From assembly GCF_008728515.1 (NCBI RefSeq), contig NC_044988.1, positions 29,532,998-29,596,997 of the forward strand: a DNA stretch of 64,000 nucleotides, written 5' to 3'. The stretch comes from Papio anubis (Eukaryota > Chordata > Mammalia > Primates > Cercopithecidae). The notes below the pieces were generated by a model, which was not told the DNA's origin, made no database searches, and was given only the letters and a program-made list of their open reading frames with translations. The position numbers and the translations under genes are program-made. This document shows positions 23,110 through 33,848 of the stretch, piece after piece. The first letter of the stretch is position 1. Each line of letters opens with the position of its first letter.

Positions 23110-23808
23110 TGACATGATTTGGCTCTGTGTCCCTACCCAAATCTCATCTCAAATTGTAATCCCCACATGTTGAGGGAGGGACCTGGTGGGAGGTGATTAG
23201 ATCATGAGGATGGTTTACCCCATGCTGTCCTCTTGATAGTGAGGGAGTCCTCATGAGATCTAATGGTTTAAAAGTGTTTGGCAGTTTCCCCCTTGCACCC
23301 GCGTCTCTCTCTGTCTCTCCTGCTGTCATGTGAAGAAGAGGTCCTTGCCTCCCCTTGGCCTTCCACCATGATTATACATGATTATAAGTTTCCTGGCTGG
23401 GTGCAGTGGCTCACGCTTATAATCCCAGCACTTTGGGAGGCCAAGGCAGGCAGATCACTTGAGGTCAGGAGTTCAAGACCAGTCTGGCCAACATGACGAA
23501 ACCTGTCTCTACTAAAAAAATAACAATTAGCCGGGCAGGTGGCGCACACCTGTAATCTCAGCTATTCGGGAAGCTGAGGCAGGAGAATCAAATTGAACCT
23601 GACAAATGAAGGTGGTAGTGAGCCAAGATTGTGCCACTGCACTTTAGCCTGGGTGGCAGCAAGACTCTGTCTCAAAACATAATGATAATAGTAAGTTTCT
23701 TGAGGCTTCCCTAGCCATGCAGAACTGTGAGTCAATTAAACCTTTTTTCTTCATAAATTGCCCAGTCTCAGGTAGTTCTTTATAGCAGTGTGAAAATGGA
23801 CTAATGCA
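23110..23808 (+). mobile_element. THE1/MST-type MaLR solitary LTR, split by an Alu
   Basis: Begins TGACATGATTTGGCTCTGTG and has 'gttgagggagggacctggtg', 'tcatgtgaagaagaggtcc' and an end 'gaaaatggactaatgca', the standard THE1/MST layout. Five-base flanks ACTGG (23105-23109) and ATTGG (23809-23813) are the target-site duplication with one change. No internal sequence follows. Confidence 0.9.
23395..23691 (+). mobile_element. Alu (S-type) inside the THE1 LTR
   Basis: Sense Alu flanked by TAAGTTTCCT (23385-23394) and TAAGTTTCTT (23692-23701). The A tail is degraded ('caaaacataatgataatag'). Confidence 0.93.
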
Positions 23809-23877
23809 ATTGGGCAGTGTCTGACAGTTTGCAAGTACCATCTCATTTGTTTTTAATAGAAACCTCCAGCCAGGAGT

Positions 23878-24173
23878 GGTGGTTCACGCCTGTAATCCCA
23901 GCTCTTTGGGAGGCTGGGGCAGGCAGATCACATGGTCAGGAGTTCGAGACCAGCCTGACCAACATGATAAAACCCTGTATCTACTAAAAATAGAAAAATT
24001 AGCTGGGCGTGGTGGTGTGCACCTGTAATCCCAGCTACTGAGGAGACTGAGGCAGGAGAATCACTTGAACCCGGGAGGCAGAGGTTGCAGTGAGCTGAGA
24101 TTGTGCCACTGCACTCCAGCCTGGGCGACAAAGTAAGACTGTCTCAAAAAAAAAAAAAAAAAAAAAAAAAAAA
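23878..24173 (+). mobile_element. Alu (S-type)
   Basis: Sense Alu with a 28-base pure A tail (24146-24173). Flanks GAAACCTCC and GAAACCCCC form the target-site duplication. Confidence 0.94.
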
Positions 24174-25119
24174 GGAAACCCCCTAATGCTAGCCATGAGG
24201 CAAGATAATCACTCTCAGATAGTAAAGCATGTGCTTAACTGTATGTTAAGTTCTGAATTCACACACAGGTTCCTGTGTAGACACAGGGAAGGGGCATCTA
24301 AAACAGGCAGAGAGCATCAGGAAGGACTTCCTGGAGGGGAGGAAGTGCCTACACTCAGTCTTAAAGAGCATGTGGGAGGAAAAACCAATGAAGCCCTCCT
24401 GCTGTAAACAGAATGATCAGCCTGGGCAAAGATGTAGAGGGGTAAGAGAGCATTAAACATGAGGCAGCTGTGTAATACTGTTTCCTGAAATCTCTTCTCT
24501 ACAGGTGGAGAGGCAGGGAGAGACCAAATGATGAATGACTGTGAGTGCCATGCCATAGTAAAATTCTGGGTTTTAAAAGAGAAGAAGCATGATGAGGCTG
24601 GGGATGTTGAGGGGAAAGAAGGGGGATAGAGATGGGGACCACCCAGTGGCCCACTCTCCCTCAGTACTTTGGAATATGGGGAAATGAACAGAGAGCCACT
24701 GTGCCCAGATTTTATTATGGGTTGAGCAGTGATCAGGATGGGAGAGAGAAATGGTAATGGAACTCGCTGGCCCATACACCAGATGGCATTTGAGGGGAAT
24801 GCCAGGTCTTTGTTGTCAGGGGGCCCTGTGTTCTGACTCCCTTCCCATTAGAATAGGTGGTGATTAAACAAGATCTGCCGCACCCTAAATTCTGGTTCTG
24901 GGTTTTACTATTCAGTCAGTTTTATCAAATTAAGATGATCATGTCTTCCCTTTTGAAAAATTATAGGGGAAGAAAAACCATAGAGCTTTCCCCCAGTATA
25001 TGGCATTGAATTACACATATTCCTACACACACACACACACTCGCACATATATACGTACATACATATATAATAGAACTTTTATATAATATGTAAAATTTTA
25101 AAAAATATATTTTTAGAAG
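24174..25119. other. Unassigned sequence with an L2-like piece
   Basis: Positions 24290-24480 ('ggaaggacttcctggagggg', 'agtcttaaagagcatgtggg') resemble old L2-type LINE sequence. Open frames on the minus strand at 24317-24775 have no recognisable domain. A (CA)n tract lies at 25026-25043. Confidence 0.4.
25026..25075. repeat. (CA)n / (TA)n microsatellite
   Basis: Nine CA units followed by imperfect CATATA and TACG(T)ACATA steps. Confidence 0.85.
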
Positions 25120-25402
25120 GGCTGGGGGTGGTAGGGGCGGTGACTCACACCTGTAATCCCAGCACTTTGGGAGGCCAAGGCAGGTGGATCACCTGAGGTC
25201 AGGAGTTCGAGACTAGCCTAACATGGTGAAACTCTGTCTCTACTAAAAATATAAAATTAGCCGGGTGTGGTGGTGCATGCCTGTAATCCCAGCTACTTAG
25301 GAGGCTGAGACAGGAGAATTGCTTGAACCCAGGAGGTCGAGGTTGTAGTGAGCTGAGATCCCACCATTGTACTCCAGCCTGGGCAACAAGAGCGAAATTC
25401 TG
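25120..25402 (+). mobile_element. Alu (S-type)
   Basis: Sense Alu with an irregular head ('gctgggggtggtaggggcgg') and one internal deletion in the left arm ('gactagcctaacatgg'). Its A tail has been replaced by a TG/TA/CA microsatellite. Confidence 0.92.
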
Positions 25403-25505
25403 TATGTGTGTATATATATACACACACACATATATTTTTATATATTTATATATGCACATATATATTTTATTTACATCTATATTTTATATGTATACACATG
25501 TATTT
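25403..25505. repeat. Compound TG/TA/CA microsatellite at an Alu tail
   Basis: TGTG, TATATA, CACACA and TATATT blocks follow each other. This is a common outcome of tail decay behind Alu elements. Confidence 0.85.
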
Positions 25506-25586
25506 TTTAGAAAATAAAAGATGCAATATGTCAGTGCTTTGTTATGACAGTGGTAGCTACAAAGGAAGATTAAAGCTTTTTAAAAA

Positions 25587-25692
25587 GTAGATAAAAATTT
25601 ATCTACTTTTTAGTAGATAAAAATTTATCTACTTTTTAGTAGATAAAAATTCTTTTTTATCTACTTTTTTATCTACCTTTTATCTGCTTTTT
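25587..25692. repeat. Tandem array of a 26-bp palindrome
   Basis: The unit beginning GTAGATAAAAATTTATCTAC is self-complementary apart from its centre. It occurs in two exact 26-bp copies (25587-25612, 25613-25638) and a third, expanded copy (from 25639) that decays into further TTTTTATCTAC repeats. The array can fold in several registers. Confidence 0.9.
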
Positions 25693-26127
25693 TGTGGAGA
25701 GGACTGAAACTAGTAAGCTCTTGAAATGTATTCATCCTCTCATCAAATATATATGGACCTACCGTATGTTCTTACTACTGTGGAAACAGCAGAAAGGAAA
25801 AACAAAGTCCCTGCTCTCAGAAGGTTTAGAATGAGATAAGGCAGGCTACTGAGTTGGCTTAAAAACTAAGAAGAAACTAGTGAGGTGTAGTTGCCCATTC
25901 AGATTTTTATTTTTAAGTGTTTTATGCCCAAGGAAAACTGTGGGACTGGGACTTGAATTCTAGTTTTATGTTTTCCTGGGTCATTCTCTAAAACAGGGTC
26001 TTAGACTAGTAATTAATACAATGGCACTCTCTTTCACCTTCCTCAATTTCTTTGCATGCTTGTTGGGTCATTCGGAGTGGCACTGAGGTAAACTTTGGCA
26101 TATCAAAATCCACTTGAAAGCAGATGG
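25693..26127. other. Mostly unassigned, L2-like piece
   Basis: Positions 25760-25860 ('acaaagtccctgctctcaga') look like an L2 fragment. The rest is unassigned. Confidence 0.35.
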
Positions 26128-26434
26128 TTAGCAAGGTGCACTGGCTTATGCCTATAATCCCAGCACGTTGGGAGGCCAAGGCGGGTGGATCACTTGGGGT
26201 CAGAAGTTCAAGACCAGCCTGGCCGATATGGTGAAATCCCGTCTCTACTATAAATACAAAAATTAGCTGGGTGTGGTGACACACACCTGTAGTCCCAGCT
26301 ATTTGGGAGGCTGAGGCAGGAGAATCGCTTGAATTCGGGAAGCAGAGGTTGCAGTGAGCCAAGATCGTGCCATTGCACTCCAGCCTGGGTGTTGCAGCAA
26401 GACTCCATCTCAAAAAAAAAGAAAAGAAAAAGAA
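26128..26434 (+). mobile_element. Alu (S-type)
   Basis: Sense Alu; tail is A-rich with G interruptions. Target-site duplication AAGCAGATGG (26118-26127) and AAGGAGATGG (26435-26444). Confidence 0.93.
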
Positions 26435-27945
26435 AAGGAGATGGCTGTGCCTGTTGAACACTGGTTTGGTTGAGTACCTCTCCTGTGGGCTTGTTGGTTC
26501 TTGCGCAGATTCCTGCTCCTGCCCAAATCCAGGACCAGCTGCACATACCTGCACATGTGCCTCACCCAGTCCAGGATGGCTAGCCTTATTCTCTTCACCC
26601 AACCCAGCAGCAGAGTGCTAGGAAAATTTGCCAGCAGGGCTGTAAGAACCTCTGTAGTTTCTTCCCGTTTCCTTGTTCTCCTTACTATGTTGGGAGGAAA
26701 TACTATGGTGTGGTGGTAAGGATTTTAGGCAAAGAAAAAAGCACTGAAATGGATGTGGTGTTAAAATTAGGCCAATCTTTTGGAAACACCTTAGCAACCT
26801 CCTTTCATGTTCTTGGTACGTTTACCTGGTTGTATTGTAATGTTCATTTTTCCTTGTGAAAATCTCTGTGTGTGTGCGTATATGTGTGTAATTTATCTAG
26901 TGTCATGGAATCTTTGAAGGAAAGACTAAAAAACTTTCAGAATTATAACGGTTTCATTTGTTGTGTAGCACATTCTACATGGCAATAGACCAACTCTCCT
27001 TTATCAGTATTTGTGTATTCTCTTAAAGAGCTAAAAGAAATAATTTTAAAAAATTTATTTGTATATAATGTTGGCCAATGTTACCTATAAGAAAAGATCA
27101 TTGTTTCAGAGCATGTAGGATGAAGATGATTGACTTTAGGGTATTTACATGTGGAAACTGTCAAGGTAGTTGGAGTTTACAAGAGTGGGCTGTCTCTCTA
27201 GTCACTTCAGGAGGAGTGCCGTCATCACACCGGCTGATTTGGTCAGTCTGTCTTTCATCAAGCCAGGGAGATAAACAGTAAACAGAATTGAAAAATTGTT
27301 CACAAAGTTTGTCAGTTACTAGGGTGTGGCTGATGAACCACACCTGAAGAGCTACCTAGATGAGGACAACTCACAGAGTTACTTAACAGCCTCCACCCCA
27401 GTTGATGGTCCAGATTGTCTCCAAGGGAGGTGAACTAAGCCAGTGTTGAGACTGAGTGGGATAAGGCCATGGTGATATGCATAATAGATGCATTCATACA
27501 CATTACTTCAATAGAGCATTTTCTTGGATGGAAGCATGGGAAATAACACATGGGCATATACTCACGCTTGTTAGCTTTTGGGGTCACTGCTGATCTCTCT
27601 CCTTCCTTGTTCAGTGAGACTTGAACTTCTGCAAGATCATTGAAAATCTTCATGTTCTCAGAACTCAAAGGGAGGAAAACTTGATCCCTAACCCTTCAGA
27701 AAGCTGGTTGAAAAAAAAAAAAAAAAAGATTTTCCACAAATAGCAATTGGCTTTACCTAGTATTATTTACCACATTATTAAACTACTAATTGCAGTGGTG
27801 TTATTATAGTGCCACTGTATTATTTTAATTTAGATAACACTTTATAAATTTATTGTTTATAAATTAAATAGATTTGCTTAACAGTTGTTTGGGAATTCCT
27901 TAAACTTTATTGCTAGCTACAAGTCCATTTTAAATAGAATCAATA
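26435..27945. other. Unassigned sequence
   Basis: On the minus strand a frame stays open for about 95 codons (roughly 26730 to 26440) and is rich in leucine and arginine. It matches no family I know, has no ATG at its start and ends in Alu sequence. A run of 17 A lies at 27711-27727 with no retrocopy recognisable upstream. Nothing else is supportable. Confidence 0.35.
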
Positions 27946-28262
27946 GGCTGGGCACGGTGGCTCACACCTGTAATCCCAGCACTTTGGGAGGCCGAGGAGG
28001 GTGGAACACCTGAGGTCAGGAGTTCAAAAGCAGCCTGGCCAACATGGTGAAACCCCATCTCTACTAAAATACAAAAAATTAGCTGGGTGTGGTGTCATGC
28101 CACCCATAGTCCCGGCTACTAAAAGGGCTGAGACAGGAGAATCATTTGAACCCAGGAGGTGGAGGTTGCAATGAGCCGAGATTGCTCCACTGCACTCCAG
28201 CCTGGGTGACAGAGTGAGACTCTGTCTCAAAACATAAATAAATAAATTAAATTAAATAACGA
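27946..28262 (+). mobile_element. Alu (S-type)
   Basis: Sense Alu with an (AAATA/AATTA)n tail. Target-site duplication ATAGAATCAATA (27934-27945) and ATAGATTCAATA (28263-28274). Confidence 0.94.
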
Positions 28263-28274
28263 ATAGATTCAATA

Positions 28275-30329
28275 GACATTGATCCTGTTAACATATTTTG
28301 CCTTTTAATCTATTGGTACTTCTTTCATTCCCTTTGAAGTTAATTCTAAATAAAGGAGAAGTATCTTAATTTGATTAATGCCATAGTTTGGAACTATAGC
28401 AAAATTATTTTTTCTCAGGCTACTGGCAAGTATTTTATATTCACTAAAGAAAATTTTAAAAATTTCAAATTACCTATGAATTTTACCACTCTCACAATTG
28501 TTTTTATCTTTCTTATACATATATTTATGTGATTTAATTTTTATTTGGAATGCTTTTTTTATATGATACCTCTTATAAATGAGGTATCAGGACTTCCCAC
28601 TCATTCATGAAGCCTTTACAATTATAATGATAAATATTGTTACATTAATGTACAATAATTTCTAAAACTGACTTTCTCATGTTTAAAATTTAGATTGTGT
28701 CTAATTCTTTGCTACTTTAAGTATCATCGCAGTGAAATCTTCAGGCCATAATAAGTTATTTCCTTGTGATAAATTCACAAGAATAACTAGATTAAAGGTA
28801 TGAATACATTTTAATTTGGTTAAACACTTCTGTTTACCAAAACTCTTTATAAAAGTAGCACACAATTATCCTAATAAATTAGAATATTAGAAGTATATAA
28901 GATGGAAAAAAATTCTCACTGAACTTCAGTCCTGCTCTCCAAAGTGAACCATGATGAGACCTTAAGCAAATGTTATGTAGAATAAGAAAAGATAGTCCTG
29001 AAGAATTGAGTGATATGGAAGTGATAATGGTGTACTATATAGGTGAAAAAATAAAGTACTGGTTTAGATACGTGATATAAAAAATAGAATCCTGGCAGTT
29101 CCCTCTGCAGACAAGCCATAGAGGTGTCCAGTGTTGGTTTAATATAGCAGCTGGTTTGACAGAGTACCGTATGCTGCGTTAGGTAATGTTAAATGATGTC
29201 CGTGCCCCCTTGACTCTGATCAAGAGACGGCTAGAACCTGCAGGTTCCAGCTTTCCTGGGTTTAAGGGTCATTGAAGAATCCTTGTAGATAAGAGAATTG
29301 TACATTCCAGGAACTGGAGGCATAGCTAGCCTTGGAAAGCTCGGAGGGTTAGTTGAGACAACTTTAGACTTGCACATCTGTGACCTGAGTTTGAGATTTG
29401 ATTCTATCTTCTAGACCTGGAGGCAGAAATAATGTTTGTGGTTATTTTTCTGGGCACTGAGACTAGGCAAAGGGAAAGAGTCCAGTACACAAGAGTGCTG
29501 TTTATAAATGGTTAACATTGTCCACAGTCCCATAGAAGAAGAATGCAATGGTATTCTCCTGTGTGGTGGTTTTTGAATTCTTTGTCTCTGACAGAAAGCG
29601 TCTTCTGTGTCCTTTATGTTCTCACTCACTTTATTACTCTGGCATGATTATAATTAGATTACCTGCCAGCCCTGTCTCCTGCCACTCCACCTGCCAGCCC
29701 TGTCTCCATCCCCAAGACCTAAAGGGATGGTTGACTTGACATGTGAGGAGGTTTTTTGGCCTTCAGAGATGTCGCTGTCAGCCCCCTGACTTCCATTTGC
29801 TAGTATTGGGTCCAGCCCACAGCTTTCTACTAAAAACAACAGGCAAACTAAAGAATCTTTTAGTAAGTCACCGACAGTTGTTGCTGAACCAAGAGCCCAG
29901 CTCACTGGGCCAGTTCCTTAGCGACTCTATGCCTTAATTTCCAATGTGTAAGCTTCGATGACTACACTTATCTCCAGGATTTTGTGTAGGACACAGAAAA
30001 AAGTACAGGACTCAAGTAATGATTTAACTTGGAATAAAAACCTTACGGCCCATGTCCTCTGTCTGTCATGCTTTTCAGATGTGTCTTAGTGCCTGCTCCC
30101 TGCACAGAAGCTGAATTCCAAACAAGCCACTGAGGAAGTTACATTTCACTTCACTTTTTCATAAGATAGGTATGTCAGTCCCATTAGATATGAGCATGTC
30201 TAAACTTCAGAACCTTTGACACTAATTATCTGTCAAATGACACTGTCATTCCATTTTGTAGGCATTTTTGATAGTTTATCTTCCCAGTAATATTTTCGTA
30301 ACCTTCATCACCTTGACTTTGACCATCTC
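28275..30329. other. Unassigned sequence, partly LINE-like
   Basis: Positions 28480-28870 resemble old antisense L1/L2 3' sequence ('tttccttgtgataaattcac'). From 28900 to 30329 I recognise no family. A small direct repeat (18 bp, cctgccagccctgtctcc) occurs at 29662-29679 and 29690-29707. Confidence 0.35.
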
Positions 30330-30629
30330 TTTTTTTTTCTTTTTGTTGGAGACAGAGTCTTGCTCTGTCGCCCAGGCTGGAGTGCAGTGATGCGGTCTTG
30401 GCTCCTTGCAACCTCCGCCTCCCAGGTTCAAACGATTTTCCTGCCTCAGCCTCCCGAGTAGCTGGGATTACAGGCGCATACCACCACACTTGGCCAATTT
30501 TTTGTATGTTTAGTAGAGATGGGGTTTCACTGTGTTAGCCAGGATGGTCTCGGTCTCCTGACCTTGTGATCTGCCCATCTCGGCCTCCCAGAGTGCTGGA
30601 ATTACAGGTGTAAGCCACCATGCCCGGCC
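30330..30629 (-). mobile_element. Alu (Sc/Y-type)
   Basis: Antisense Alu. 'gtgttagccaggatggtctc' and 'ctcctgaccttgtgatctgc' are Y-like in the left arm, while the right arm 'gcaacctccgcctcccaggt' is S-like. Flanks 'gaccatct' and 'gatcatgt' are weakly repeated. Confidence 0.92.
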
Positions 30630-31965
30630 GATCATGTAACTCTTATGTATACTTGCCTGTACATATAAAAGTACATTTAAAAATAGGATTGGCTTTTATT
30701 TGCATAATGAGCACACATATTACCCATAGTACCTCCCACACAAACCCACCCATACCTCTTACTTTGCACTTTGTTAATAGGAAACTATCTGTTGTTTTGT
30801 GCTTTTGGCAGCTGTAGAGAAAATACACAAAGCCAGGTGTTGTGGCTCTCGGGTAAGACTGAGAATGTGATTTTTGTAATCTGTATTTTTTTAATAGCCA
30901 GTTATTGGAGATAAGAAAGAGAAATTCAGTACAAAGTCTAAGATGTCCCAGTGATGAACTCTCACTGGGTGTTACTATCTCAACAGGAATGAATACAGTT
31001 CAACAGTATGTAGGCCCGGCTTCTCAGACAAGCATGATGTCTGCTAAAGTGGGGATAAGGTATCCCACATTATCCGTTGTTTTTGAAGGAGAGCCTTTAG
31101 GGTTTCAGTATCATCATCTTTATGCCTTTTACTACAACAGTTTATGTTCTGCCTTTTAGTAAGCCTTTATGTTAAAAAAAGGTTCATATTTAAAAAAATT
31201 ATTTGGGATACGTAGGTCAACTATCTAGGAATGGGACAAAGTACGGAAACAATGAGACAGGATTTGTGGGCTTAGAAGTAAAAAAAGCAGTCCCATCAGT
31301 TGAAGAAGCTGCAGAAATTTAAGCCAGACATCTCAGGCGGCCATGCTGGAATGGAATGTGGAAAAGGTAGCAGTTATACGTGAGCAATACCTTTGACTGT
31401 ATCTTTCGAACCCCAGTTTAGACCAGCAGCAGCTCTCCTAATGGGGAGTTAAGAAGTAGAAAGAGGCCCTAAGAGTCATATAAGACACAAATCACCTTTG
31501 CCTGTGATATTTGCCATCCATATGCCTATGGTTACATGCAGAGGATCCCAACAGGAGCATCATACACACAGTAAATAACACTAATGTGTTTTATTTATAT
31601 GTACCAAAGTAAAGGGGCATACAAAATAAAATTTAAAATGAGTAGGTGAACATATTGGGACAGAAGGAAGATATCAAGAGGAGGAAATATGGAGTGAAGA
31701 TAGAGGTAGCATGTACTGTACAAGATCTTGTAAGTAGACTGAAATAGGGCAGTAATTTGGCTCCATGCTTCCTAGCAGCCAAGGCAAAGAAGGAATTGTG
31801 ACCAGATACATAGTTCATAGTGTCTTTAAGATTCAGTAAGCTAGCAACTCAAGAAAAGTACAAGTACTCATCATATAGGGACAAGTGGACTATGCTCTGA
31901 ACAGCACAGTAGATAGCAAGTACAGCTGTAACAATCATTGCTGGAGACAGTGCAGAGCTTCAGTC
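30630..31965. other. Unassigned sequence
   Basis: No repeat family is recognised. Holds the candidate terminal exon at 30898-30954 and several short frames without domains. Confidence 0.35.
30898..30954 (+). other. Candidate terminal coding exon
   Basis: A T-rich tract and AG at 30896-30897 precede 18 in-frame codons ending in TGA (30952-30954). The reading (PVIGDKKEKFSTKSKMSQ) is lysine-rich and hydrophilic like many protein C-termini. The acceptor is moderate, and no polyadenylation signal is obvious nearby. I do not recognise the protein, so this is weak. Confidence 0.15.
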
Positions 31966-31973
31966 CTTTATGA

Positions 31974-32174
31974 CAAGCTTGTCCAGCCCATGGCCCACAG
32001 GCCGCATGCAGCCCAGGACAGCTTTGAATGCAGCCCAACACAAATTTATAAACTTCTTAAAACATTAGATTTTTTTTTAAAGCTCATCAGCTATCATTAG
32101 TGTTAGTGTATTTTACTTGTGGTCCAAGACAGTTCTAGTGTGGCCCAGGGAAGCCAAAAGATTGGACTCCCCTG
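31974..32174. mobile_element. hAT-type nonautonomous DNA transposon
   Basis: The left end CAAGCTTGTCCAGCCC and the right end ATTGGACTCCCCTG are diverged terminal inverted repeats. The 8-bp flanks CTTTATGA (31966-31973) and CTTTATGG (32175-32182) match at seven of eight, which is hAT-like. The interior ('gccgcatgcagcccagga', 'agctcatcagctatcattag') belongs to a common human family whose exact name I cannot fix. Confidence 0.8.
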
Positions 32175-32182
32175 CTTTATGG

Positions 32183-33116
32183 AAAATCAAATTTGCTTAC
32201 CTTCTCCTGTTGTATTCATTTTTGAAATTTTGAAATTCCTAAAAGGAATCCACAGAGTGCAAACTCTCTATTACTAACTTTTTTTCCTCTTCTCAATGTA
32301 AAATAAGTAGTATTTCAAATGAGATTAAAAACAGGATACTTACACTTCTTGAACTTTACTTTAAAAATGTAGGCTCATGAACTCTTTAAGTTTTATGACT
32401 TTCTGTTGTAAAAAGGACTGTATTCACTAGATGGCAGTATCAACAGCCTTTTGGGAAGTTAAATATGAGCATGACGGTCTTAAGTACTAAACATGCATCA
32501 AAGTAGGAAAACCATTTAATTGAGCATAAAGGATCTCATTTCTACAACCTATATGAAAGAGTAGTTTTCCATTTTCTCCTCCCCTCTTATTTGAGGCCAG
32601 GAAGAAGGCACTGTTCGTAGCAGCTCCAAGCATCTCTGGGTGGCACTCGAGGGCCATTTTTCGCAAGGAGCAAGTTGGCCAGCAGAGTGTTCAGTTCTTG
32701 GTCATGCCAGTGGCTGCAGGATTTCTAGCCACTTGTCCTTGCTTCTTTCTTTTTGAACTTTCAATCCGGGACAGGAGTTACTGATGAATTCACAAACCAC
32801 CTGTGGGATAATGGTGTATTGATAAGGTACAAAAGTGTGTTTAGCAGATGGGGATAATTTTTTGACCCTCAGTGTTGGTTTAAATTGTTTCTAACATGAA
32901 AGCAATATGATCTCTCTCAGGAAATGAGATTATTTTCTCTATTCAGGTAATATGATCTTTTACCCATTTCCATCTTTGAGGAGTGATTATATACTTCTGC
33001 AGTGTTTTAAATGAAAAAGATTTATTTTTAAATCATACTGGCATAAAGTTAATGGTATTTTGTTAAATTTTAGGGTTTTTATAGCATATCTTGGGTGACA
33101 CTGATCCTGGTCCTGT
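32183..33116. other. Unassigned sequence
   Basis: AT-rich apart from the CpG-retaining block at 32590-32787. No repeat family is recognised. Confidence 0.35.
32590..32787 (+). other. GC-richer open stretch keeping CpGs
   Basis: One plus-strand frame stays open for about 70 codons, up to a TAG or TGA near 32785. The core (32610-32680) keeps three CpGs in 60 bases amid CpG-poor DNA. It could be an exon remnant, a retrocopy fragment or a conserved regulatory block. I recognise no protein in either strand. Confidence 0.25.
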
Positions 33117-33124
33117 CCTAGCGG

Positions 33125-33338
33125 CAGTCTCTTAACAGTGGTGCTGCTGGTGTTATGAGTAGGACAGTTTCTCATTGTGTGGGGCTGTCTTGTGTGCGGC
33201 AGGGTATTCTGCATTCCTGGCCCTTGCCCACTAAATGCCAAGAGTGCCCATCAGACATAATTGCCCAGTAACACTCCCATGCATTTCCATGTGCCTCCTG
33301 GAGTGGGGGCAGTACTGTCTAGTGTTGAAAACTGCTGG
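33125..33338 (-). mobile_element. MER20 (hAT-Charlie)
   Basis: 'gtggggctgtcttgtgtgcg', 'gcattcctggcccttgccca' and 'ctaaatgccaagagtgccc' follow antisense MER20. Ends 'cagtctcttaac' and 'gaaaactgctg' are the diverged terminal repeats. Flanks CCTAGCGG and ACTAGAGG may be the old 8-bp duplication. Confidence 0.75.
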
Positions 33339-33572
33339 ACTAGAGGTTTTGGTGTAGGTTATGGACCTTGTGGATTTAGTGAGTATGATCTTTTAAATAA
33401 ATGTATGTAAATCTACTTTATATTTTTAAAAAATCACAACTACAGCGCATCACCTTAAACTTCTACTCATTCATATTTATGTATGTATGCTGATTGTGAT
33501 TACTCCTACATACAGTTTTTAACATAGTACAAAATTGTACATATATAACTTTATGGTACCTACCCCCCTGCC

Positions 33573-33848
33573 TTTTTTTTTTTGAGACAGGGTCTCAGGC
33601 TGGAGTGCAGTGATGCAATCATGGCTCACTGCAGCCTCCATTTCCTGGGCTCAAGCAATTCTCTTACCTCAGCCTTCTGAGTAGCTGGTACCACAGGTGT
33701 GCGCCACCATACCCAGCTAATTTTTAATTTTTTGTAGAGAGTCTCCCTGTGTTGCCCATACTGGTCCCAAACTCCTGGCCTACAAGGAAGTCCTCCTGCA
33801 TTGACCTTCCAAAATGCTGGGATTATAGGCTTGAGCTACCGCACCTGG
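33573..33848 (-). mobile_element. AluJ
   Basis: Antisense Alu. 'cctgggctcaagcaattctc' and 'tggcctacaaggaagtcctc' point to an old J copy. It has small deletions in the first monomer and near the head. Confidence 0.88.

Larger units (their letters stand above)
23040..23870 (-). repeat. MIR split by a THE1-type LTR
   Basis: Left part: 'gaccatttattgaacgagca', then 'ctgtgtagcagacgttgtac' to 23109. Right part: 'gggcagtgtctgacagtttg', then 'agtaccatctcatttg' from about 23813. Joined, they follow the antisense MIR order. The LTR and then an Alu landed inside. Confidence 0.6.

Noticed and set aside
24317..24775. 152-codon minus-strand frame
   Set aside because: Overlaps L2-like sequence, and a second frame is also open in the same place. 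No domain.
26006..26602. 198-codon minus-strand frame, the longest in the window
   Set aside because: About half is translated Alu, with unrelated DNA at both ends. It needs a non-ATG start.
26440..26730. Minus-strand frame of about 95 codons next to that Alu
   Set aside because: No start codon, splice site or recognised relative. Noted in the stretch entry but not called.
27711..27727. Run of 17 A as the tail of a processed pseudogene
   Set aside because: No mRNA-like sequence, polyadenylation signal or target duplication is seen upstream.
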